DNA from: an uncultured Porphyromonadaceae bacterium
GTDB taxonomy: Bacteria; Bacteroidota; Bacteroidia; Bacteroidales; Muribaculaceae
Length of the DNA: 12,564 nt
Direction of reading: 5' to 3'
Assembly (NCBI GenBank): GCA_947178685.1
Contig: CAMWZE010000017.1
Location: forward strand, 1-12,564
The position numbers were made by a program, and so were the translations under genes. The notes beneath the pieces were generated by a model. That model saw only the letters and a list, made by a program, of their open reading frames with translations, was not told the DNA's origin and ran no database searches. Below are positions 6,903 through 12,564 of the stretch, piece after piece (the first letter of the stretch is position 1; the number at the start of each line of letters is the position of its first letter).

Positions 6903-8645
6903 TCAGGAGGGACGTTCCATGAATTTGCCGAGTGTGCGCACAGTTTCGGCAAACTCCTCCTTGGGAATCACGGCCTTGTTGCGCACCTTGAAACGATTGT
7001 TGTATACGGTCTGTGGAGAGCAGTGCAGGAACTCGGCGATCTTGACACTGTCGGTGATTCCGAGGCGTACGAGGGCGTATATCCTCAGCTCCGTATTGAG
7101 CAGTTCCTCCTCTTTCGGAATGATCTGCTTGTCGGGCTGAAGAAGGGCGTTGAAATCAGAAATGAAGTCGGGATAGATGTGGAGGAACACGGTGTCGAAA
7201 GAGTGATAGAAATCCTTGAGCTCCTTCTTCACGGTGTCGTGGGTCTCTGTGGCCGCCTCGATCTCCTTATATTTTCTGGCGATGGCTTTCACATGGATGC
7301 TCTTGCGGAAATCATCGAGTTTGCCGATGTAGCTTGAGCAGATGCTGAAGAGATATCCGATATATTCCTCCTTCACATAATTGGCCTCGTTGAGCTCCTC
7401 GTTCTTACGGTGGAGGTCGTCGTTGAGATGGGTCAGCCTGTCATTGGCCTCGGCGAGTTGTTTTCTGGCCTCAGAGAGGGTGGCGAGGTTTTTATTGAGT
7501 TCCTTATTGGCCACGTCAAGGTTCTCACGTTGTCTCTTCACCTTTCGGTTTTGTATGATTATTATAGCCACGGTGGCTATGGATATTACGGCGAGAATAC
7601 ATACTATGACAAGGAAAAGGCGAATGCGCCTCTCCTGTGCCTTTGCCCGCTCCTGATAGGCATGGTTGATGCGGTCCTGGGTTCTGACTATATTGAATGC
7701 TCTTCCTCTGTTGGGAAACTGGAGAGCTTTGTCAAGACTATAGTTGATGTATCTGTAGGCACGGTCGATGTCGCCGTCGTCACCTCCGTTGCCAAACATT
7801 ATCTTGGCGAGATCCTCAAGCGAGGCAATCTCATAGTTGGCGGTCTTCACATCGCAAATGGCAGAGAGGGTCATATATTTCTTGAAGTTCTCCCGATCCC
7901 CCTCCCATTCATACATCTTGGAGAGGATGTAGAAATCCTTGGCATCGTCACGTGAGTCAAGATGGGAGTTTTCTATCTTACGCAGCAGAGCCGGTATGAG
8001 TGAAGGATCTTTTTTGTCGGTGCCGAGTATATCCCATCCTTTATACCAAAGATAGTCCTTGTGTTCGGGCGTAAGGATAGCCATTATAGAGTCCTTATAA
8101 GCTCGCTCCCTCACGTAATGCTCATTTTTGTCACCCCCGGTATAATTGCCTAAGTGGCTGTATAGGAAAATCATCTGTCCGTAGTAGGATGGAAGCAACT
8201 GATCGGGCACAAGGCTACGGTCGATAGACCTCATCACCTCTTCCGCCTCTTTCAGCAGTCCGGTGGCAGTGAGAAGGTTGGCTTTATTGATTCGGGCCTG
8301 TGTCTGCCACTCAAGATTGGGTGTCTTATCGGCTATCTCTATGTTGAGATTGATATATTTCAGGGCCGAGTCGGCGTTGAATGTGGAATATTCATCAAAC
8401 AGTTGGGAATAAGATACATATTTATCATGATCGGTGACAGCATTGTGTACCTTATTTTGAAAATAGGCTATTTTGGCCAACTTAGCCTTCTTGAGAGCTT
8501 CCTGATTATCGATCAGGGAATCGAGGAGTGCCACATAGCGCTGTGAGGGTTGCGTAAATGCAGCCTTCACATGGTCGGTAGCCGCCATGAAGAGCAGGAG
8601 AAGTATTGTAAGTAGAAGGCGTGACATGGTATTGAATCTTTGCAT
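6903..8645 (-). CDS. Membrane-spanning SusR-like transcriptional regulator (helical-repeat sensor, TM helix, coiled coil, C-terminal HTH)
   Basis: The 580-residue protein has an N-terminal signal or anchor (1-28, ending HVKA). An all-helical, TPR-like region follows at about 30-335. One strong membrane helix lies at about 343-364 (LFLVIVCILAVISIATVAII). A charged coiled coil covers about 366-425. The C-terminal half ends in a helix-turn-helix around 516-556, with SVKIAEFLHCSPQTVYNNRF at 533-552. This is the layout of Bacteroidetes inner-membrane regulators of the SusR/DUF6377 type, with the sensor in the periplasm and the DNA-binding end in the cytoplasm. No histidine kinase or receiver domain is present, so it is not a hybrid two-component system. 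It probably senses an oligosaccharide and activates the SusC operon that starts 243 bp after its stop. Met7 (8627) is an alternative start; Met1 gives the longer signal with basic residues. The family name is from memory and was not searched. Confidence 0.85.
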   Translation of the reverse strand: MQRFNTMSRLLLTILLLLFMAATDHVKAAFTQPSQRYVALLDSLIDNQEALKKAKLAKIAYFQNKVHNAVTDHDKYVSYSQLFDEYSTFNADSALKYINLNIEIADKTPNLEWQTQARINKANLLTATGLLKEAEEVMRSIDRSLVPDQLLPSYYGQMIFLYSHLGNYTGGDKNEHYVRERAYKDSIMAILTPEHKDYLWYKGWDILGTDKKDPSLIPALLRKIENSHLDSRDDAKDFYILSKMYEWEGDRENFKKYMTLSAICDVKTANYEIASLEDLAKIMFGNGGDDGDIDRAYRYINYSLDKALQFPNRGRAFNIVRTQDRINHAYQERAKAQERRIRLFLVIVCILAVISIATVAIIIIQNRKVKRQRENLDVANKELNKNLATLSEARKQLAEANDRLTHLNDDLHRKNEELNEANYVKEEYIGYLFSICSSYIGKLDDFRKSIHVKAIARKYKEIEAATETHDTVKKELKDFYHSFDTVFLHIYPDFISDFNALLQPDKQIIPKEEELLNTELRIYALVRLGITDSVKIAEFLHCSPQTVYNNRFKVRNKAVIPKEEFAETVRTLGKFMERPS

Positions 8646-8694
8646 GATATTTATTAAGAGAAAGCCGTTTATACTTTTTTTGACTAAACCACAT

Positions 8695-8714
8695 GGATTA
8701 CATCGGATTGCATC
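8695..8714. repeat. Tandem 10-bp repeat in the regulator leader
   Basis: GGATTACATC (8695-8704) is followed directly by GGATTGCATC (8705-8714), matching at 9 of 10 positions and one helical turn apart. Within it, CGGAT (8704-8708) and ATCCG (8712-8716) form a short inverted repeat around TGC. It lies between the candidate promoter and the regulator ATG, about 50-70 bp upstream of the start codon. Autoregulatory operator use is possible but unproven. Confidence 0.5.
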
Positions 8715-8731
8715 CGGAAGTCAAATTTTTG

Positions 8732-8739
8732 CAAATGTA
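8732..8739 (-). promoter_or_regulatory. Candidate -7 box for the regulator gene
   Basis: The minus strand reads TACATTTG, a full match to TAnnTTTG, followed by CA as at the SusC operon promoter. It is 87 bp upstream of the regulator ATG, in AT-rich DNA and downstream of the SusD2 terminators. No TTTG stands at the usual -33 distance (around 8759-8763 the strand reads TATAG). Confidence 0.5.
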
Positions 8740-8900
8740 GATAAAAATATTGAGATTCCTATACCGTCAGGATAAATAATTTTATTCAATAAGTATGTGC
8801 GGCTACTTAGAGATAAGATAGAAAATAAAATCGAATTATGGCGAAACGGTGAAAACGTGTAAGTCTGCCGGAAGAATATTCCACCGATTGGTATTAACAG
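8740..8900. other. AT-rich intergenic stretch without recognised gene
   Basis: This is the rest of the 338-bp gap between the SusD2 stop and the regulator start. It is clearly richer in A and T than the flanking genes. I see no credible reading frame, RNA gene or mobile-element end in it. It probably holds upstream promoter sequence for the regulator. Confidence 0.5.
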
Positions 8901-8936
8901 GAGTGGGGCGCACTCACCGATGAGCACGCCCCACTC
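8901..8936 (-). terminator. Strong GC-rich hairpin ending the SusC2-SusD2 transcript
   Basis: In the minus-strand RNA, GAGTGGGGCGTGCTCA and TGAGTGCGCCCCACTC pair over 16 continuous positions, including two adjacent G-U pairs, around a TCGG tetraloop. On the plus strand those two positions are C/A mismatches, so the stem is best in the minus-strand RNA. It begins 48 bp after the SusD2 stop. Only CTGTTAATACC follows, so the U-tract is weak and termination is inferred from position and stem strength. Confidence 0.65.
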
Positions 8937-8948
8937 TTAAAGTATGAG

Positions 8949-8974
8949 AAAAATTACTTCAGCCAAAAGGCCGA
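8949..8974 (-). terminator. Possible weak first terminator after SusD2
   Basis: In the minus-strand RNA TCGGCC (8974-8969) pairs with GGCTGA (8964-8959) over 6 positions with one G-U, around a TTTT loop. A run of five T (8953-8949) follows 5 nt later. The stem begins 10 bp after the SusD2 stop codon. It is short, but together with the larger hairpin behind it could form a tandem terminator. Confidence 0.4.
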
Positions 8975-8983
8975 TGACTGTTT

Positions 8984-10723
8984 TTATTTGTTTCCGCCGG
9001 GAAGATCCGCACGAGAGGCCAACTTGTTGTAGTTGAACTCTACCTGTGGCACCACTACCATCCAGCCATAATACTGGTCGGGAGAGAATGTCTGTGCGAA
9101 GCTTGTGCCACGATTGCCGGAATTCGGGTTGTTGGCTTCCCATGCTACGCGCACGATAGGATCATGCCAACGCTTCATGTCAAACCAGTTGAAACCCTCG
9201 CCCCATAGCTCGAAAGCACGGTAGTCTTTGATCTCCTGAAGGAGAGCATCGCCTGTGGCGGAACAAGTATAATTCGGGTCGCGCACATCCTTATTAAGCT
9301 CCTCCATGATCTTACGTGCGGTAGCTTCATCACCGTTGCGGAATGCCGCTTCAGCCTCTGTATATCCCATTTCTGAAGCACGCATAAACGGCCACTGGTT
9401 CATACCGTAAATCTGGTTGCCCCAGAATTTATATTGTGTACCGAAAAGAATCTCGGAACTCTTGCTTTGATAGGGGGCAACAGTGCCGGAGAGGAACTGA
9501 TTTATGGCGTCCTGACGGGCATATTCCTGTTTTCCATAGGCAATCACGAAGTTCTTCATGTTGTCGTTTACACTGTTGATCTGGATACGGAAGCCGTTGG
9601 TGTATATCTTACTTTCATCCCAGAAATCATCCTTGGTTACACCATACTCGTCTGCAAGCTCCTGATTAAGCTCGATAAATTCGGGTGTGATATAAAGGCC
9701 TTTGCGAACATCCGACATAGGGAACTTCTTGTAGAGCATATAGTCGATGGAATTGACAGTATAACCCCAGCTCTCCTGATAACGACCGTTGCAGGCATTA
9801 GATGCGCCGGTAGCATAATAATAGATTGACTGTGCAGGTGCTTCATACATTGTGGCCCACATATACTCATCGTTTGCAGTAACGAAGCCTGAGTTATACT
9901 CATCGGCCGACATGATTCGGTAGCCCTGACGAGCCTCTTTAGCCATCTGCTGTGCCAATGTATAGTCATGCTTGATCATAGCGGCTCTGGCAAGAAGACC
10001 TCTCGCTACAGATCCGTCAGGCTCCCAGATGAAGTCTCGTTTCCATCCACAATCATCAAAGAGTTTGATTGCAGTCTGAAGGTCATCGTAGATCAATTCC
10101 AAGGCTTCACCCATTGTGCCGAACGCCTTATCCTCGGTGGTGCCCGTATTACGGATAATGAGGCACTTCACATCGCCACCATTGGCATTTTCCCAGTTAG
10201 GAGCATAACACTGCACAAGACGGATGTAGCAATGAGCTCTCATTGTGAGGGCAACAGCCTTGATGAAATCTCTTTCTCCCTCATAGGGCTCGAGGTTATC
10301 GATGTTGTCAAGCATTGTATTGGCCCAGCTGATAAGGTTATAGGCATAATACCACATTTGCTGAGCACCCCAGTATGTCTCGTCGCGGAGCTGTGTCCAT
10401 GTGGTGTAGCCGTTACCGGTGCCATGGCCACAGAAGTAGTTTGAGAGGAATGTATTGCCGAATACCTCTCCATAATATATCATCATCCACGGCTCTCCGT
10501 TGGTAGAGAAGAGATTGTGGCCGGTGAACTGACGATACATACCCTGGCACAGACCCGTTTTGGCAGCACGCGCACCCTCGATCGTGCCGCCGATATCGGC
10601 GGCACTGGTGGATGTGATAGGTGCTTTCTCCAAATAGTCAGAGGAGCAGGAAGTGAGTGCGGGCGACACGGCCGAAGCCATCATCAATGCCGCTATTCCT
10701 TTTATTAATATATTCTTTTTCAT
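8984..10723 (-). CDS. SusD/RagB-family glycan-binding outer-membrane lipoprotein (pair 2)
   Basis: The 579-residue protein has a lipoprotein signal ending PALTSC (Cys26), followed by SSDYLEKAP, a common start of mature SusD proteins. The N-terminal SusD domain includes the helical segment VALTMRAHCYIRLVQCYAPN (157-176). The C-terminal domain has MRASEMGYTEAEAAFRNGD (447-465) and YRAFELWGEGFNWFDMKRWH (501-520), the typical SusD signature, then VVVPQVEFNYN (556-566). It is about 70 residues longer than SusD of pair 1 and clearly a different branch. The middle part (about 285-330) is rich in Tyr and Trp, as in glycan-binding faces. It starts 21 bp after the SusC2 stop and acts with that transporter. 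The ligand cannot be read from the sequence. No enzyme gene follows it before the terminators. Confidence 0.94.
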   Translation of the reverse strand: MKKNILIKGIAALMMASAVSPALTSCSSDYLEKAPITSTSAADIGGTIEGARAAKTGLCQGMYRQFTGHNLFSTNGEPWMMIYYGEVFGNTFLSNYFCGHGTGNGYTTWTQLRDETYWGAQQMWYYAYNLISWANTMLDNIDNLEPYEGERDFIKAVALTMRAHCYIRLVQCYAPNWENANGGDVKCLIIRNTGTTEDKAFGTMGEALELIYDDLQTAIKLFDDCGWKRDFIWEPDGSVARGLLARAAMIKHDYTLAQQMAKEARQGYRIMSADEYNSGFVTANDEYMWATMYEAPAQSIYYYATGASNACNGRYQESWGYTVNSIDYMLYKKFPMSDVRKGLYITPEFIELNQELADEYGVTKDDFWDESKIYTNGFRIQINSVNDNMKNFVIAYGKQEYARQDAINQFLSGTVAPYQSKSSEILFGTQYKFWGNQIYGMNQWPFMRASEMGYTEAEAAFRNGDEATARKIMEELNKDVRDPNYTCSATGDALLQEIKDYRAFELWGEGFNWFDMKRWHDPIVRVAWEANNPNSGNRGTSFAQTFSPDQYYGWMVVVPQVEFNYNKLASRADLPGGNK

Positions 10724-10744
10724 TATGTCTTCGTTTGTTAAGTG

Positions 10745-12564
10745 TTAGAAACGGGCTGTCAACTGGAAATTGAAAACTCGTGATACCACGAAGTAGTTTC
10801 CCTGACCACCTGAATAGTTGTATGCCGGGTTGATACCCTTACGTTTTGTGCAGGTGAAGAGGTTCTCTACATTGAATCCGAGGTTAAGTGAAGAAAGCTT
10901 TAACGGATTAGTCACAACTTTCGGGAAATCATAGCCAACCGCAAGGTTCTTAAACTGGAGGTAGCTTGCATTGGTAAGCCAACGTGAAGAGGTGGCATTG
11001 TCGTAGGTAGAGTACTGTGAATTCACCTCCGGGTTGATATCTTTATTGATACGGGCAGAGGGGTTGTTCATGTCGAGATTTGCCGGAGCCGAAGTCCAGG
11101 AGTTAAGAATATCCTTATGATAGGAGTTGGTTTTTCCTTCACCGTAAGACATAAGGCTTGAGTAAGTGCTGTCGAGAAGCTTGCCACCGATGCTATAGGT
11201 AAACAGGGCGCTCAATGTGATACCCTTCCAAGACAGATTTGTGCCGAATGAGCCGAACATTGTCGGGAGAGAAGTGCCCTGCAGATGTTTCGATGCATAA
11301 GCCACCTGATTGGTATAGTGTTTATCGCCAATCTTCACATAAGCACCCTTCTCTTCAGCAGCTGCAATATTCTTGTCCCAGAGATCCTGGCTGTACTCCA
11401 TAACGCCTGTCTCGGGATTCTCAGCGAGGAATTCTCTTCCGTCAGGATTGATTTCGTATAGCGCACGACCGGTTGCCATATCCACACCGGCATATGTAGG
11501 TATATAATATTCATAACGGCTCTTTCCCTGGATAAGGGCGAGGTTTGATGTCCACTGGTCGCCGTTGGGGATATACACGAGCTTGTTCTTGATTATGGAT
11601 GCATCAGCATTCAGACCCCATCTCCAATCTTTTGTGCGGATTACATCGCCACGGAGAGAGATCTCCCAGCCCACATTCTGCATGGTTCCGATATTGGTAA
11701 GGATTGACCATTGCTCGCCCGACCATGTGCCACCGGCAGAGGCCGGCTGCTTGAGGTTGTAAAGAAGGTCGACATTCTTCTTGAGGAAGTAGCCGATGGT
11801 GAAGTTGAGACGGTCGTTGAGCGCAGATCCTTCGAGAGCGATATCAAGTGTGCGTACATCCTCCCATTTAGCCTTATCTGCACCAATCTGAGAGGGCGAC
11901 ATCACGAGCTGGCTGTCTACACGGGCCGCGCGCTGAGCATAGAGCGACCAGTATGCATAGGAACTTGCAGCGGCATCAGAACCGGCTGTACCGTATGAAG
12001 CACGGAATTTCAGATAATTGAGCCAATCTACATCCTGAAGGAATTTCTCTTTGGAGAGAATCCAGCTTGCGCCAACGCTCCAGAATGTACCCCAACGTTT
12101 GTCTTTCGAGAATCTTGATGAACCATCGCGACGAACTGAAGCCTCTGCAAAGTATTTCTGGTCGAAATTCCAACGGACGCGTCCGAGATATGATTCTGTA
12201 GTGCGCTGGATATGATAAGCGGAGAAGCTTTCATTGTCGGAGAAGTTGGTTAATTCATGTGCACCTGCTGAGAACACCATGTTCATAACCTGGGTATAGA
12301 AGTAGCCATAGTCATAAGAAAAGTTCTCGTGGTCGAGAAGCACGTCTATGTGATGGTTGCCATAGTCATGATTCCATGTCAGGGTCTGCATGAAGTTGTA
12401 GGTGTTTGTGTAATAGCTTGTGTCGCGCAGACGTCCGAAGCCCTTGGCGGAACCGATCCAGGGATTTCCGAAGCTTTTGTATTTCTGACGTGATTTATAC
12501 ATATCTCCGCGGATAGTAAGCTCAAATCCGTAAGGTAGGATAGCTGTGCCGGCTACAGATAAAT
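10745..12564 (-). CDS. SusC/RagA-family TonB-linked outer-membrane transporter (pair 2; 5' part off the window)
   Basis: About 605 C-terminal residues are visible. The frame remains open to the right edge, so the ATG at 12502 is internal and not the start. The signal peptide, regulatory-like domain and plug are outside the window. The visible part is outer-membrane barrel. It includes the SusC-typical segment RRDGSSRFSKDKRWGTFWSV near 12127-12068, which parallels RYDGSSKLHPDHRWKAFPSV in the pair 1 SusC. The protein ends NFQLTARF with a terminal Phe. It should import a glycan or glycopeptide with the SusD encoded 21 bp downstream. The substrate is unknown. There is no frameshift in the visible part. 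Confidence 0.94.
   Translation of the reverse strand, partial: LSVAGTAILPYGFELTIRGDMYKSRQKYKSFGNPWIGSAKGFGRLRDTSYYTNTYNFMQTLTWNHDYGNHHIDVLLDHENFSYDYGYFYTQVMNMVFSAGAHELTNFSDNESFSAYHIQRTTESYLGRVRWNFDQKYFAEASVRRDGSSRFSKDKRWGTFWSVGASWILSKEKFLQDVDWLNYLKFRASYGTAGSDAAASSYAYWSLYAQRAARVDSQLVMSPSQIGADKAKWEDVRTLDIALEGSALNDRLNFTIGYFLKKNVDLLYNLKQPASAGGTWSGEQWSILTNIGTMQNVGWEISLRGDVIRTKDWRWGLNADASIIKNKLVYIPNGDQWTSNLALIQGKSRYEYYIPTYAGVDMATGRALYEINPDGREFLAENPETGVMEYSQDLWDKNIAAAEEKGAYVKIGDKHYTNQVAYASKHLQGTSLPTMFGSFGTNLSWKGITLSALFTYSIGGKLLDSTYSSLMSYGEGKTNSYHKDILNSWTSAPANLDMNNPSARINKDINPEVNSQYSTYDNATSSRWLTNASYLQFKNLAVGYDFPKVVTNPLKLSSLNLGFNVENLFTCTKRKGINPAYNYSGGQGNYFVVSRVFNFQLTARF

Noticed and set aside
7410..7955. 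Plus-strand open frame of 181 codons
   Set aside because: It is antisense to the regulator coiled coil and helical region. Its hydrophobic runs come from the reverse complement of the membrane and coiled-coil codons.
8646..8983. CRISPR array, tRNA or mobile-element end in the largest gap
   Set aside because: Repeats here are only one tandem decamer and two hairpins. I found no cloverleaf, no regularly spaced repeats and no terminal inverted repeat with a transposase.
12500..12502. ATG at 12502 as the start of the second SusC gene
   Set aside because: The same frame stays open to the window edge, and the product would lack signal peptide and plug. It is an internal Met of a gene cut by the edge.

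Overview
The window looks like a Bacteroidales genome, perhaps Muribaculaceae- or Bacteroides-like. The evidence is two SusC/SusD pairs, lipoproteins with Bacteroidetes-style N-termini, TAnnTTTG promoter boxes, and start codons with weak or no Shine-Dalgarno sequence. I cannot fix genus or species from sequence alone. Every gene I support is on the minus strand, so transcription runs from high to low coordinates. GC content is moderate, and I see no tRNA, rRNA, insertion sequence, integrase or CRISPR array.

Layout in transcription order. (1) 12564-8984: the 3' two thirds of a SusC-type TonB-dependent transporter gene (cut by the window edge), then its SusD-type lipoprotein, ending in one or two hairpin terminators at about 8974-8901. 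(2) 8740-6807: a membrane-spanning regulator with a periplasmic helical-repeat region, one central membrane helix, a coiled coil and a C-terminal helix-turn-helix. It has its own candidate promoter and its own terminator. (3) 6751 to the left edge: an operon with its own promoter encoding SusC (989 aa), SusD (510 aa), a GH30 glycoside hydrolase lipoprotein and the N-terminal 178 residues of another surface lipoprotein, probably a glycan-binding protein.

The order regulator - SusC - SusD - GH30 - surface lipoprotein matches, as I recall it, the Bacteroides thetaiotaomicron locus for fungal beta-1,6-glucan (BT3309-BT3314). In that locus a GH30 endo-beta-1,6-glucanase and a surface glycan-binding protein feed a SusC/SusD pair, and a GH3 beta-glucosidase follows. 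I therefore infer that this is a beta-1,6-glucan (pustulan or yeast cell-wall) utilisation locus. The GH3 would lie beyond the left edge. In the proposed scheme, the surface lipoproteins bind and cut the glucan, SusD and SusC import the oligosaccharides, and the regulator senses a fragment in the periplasm and activates the operon. The substrate of the upstream SusC/SusD pair is unknown.

The less expected items are in the non-coding gaps. They are a telomere-like heptamer repeat directly before the last gene, an 11-bp perfect hairpin between the GH30 and that gene, a tandem 10-bp repeat in the regulator leader, and hairpins that pair fully only in the minus-strand RNA. I found no clear evidence of a wholly new system.
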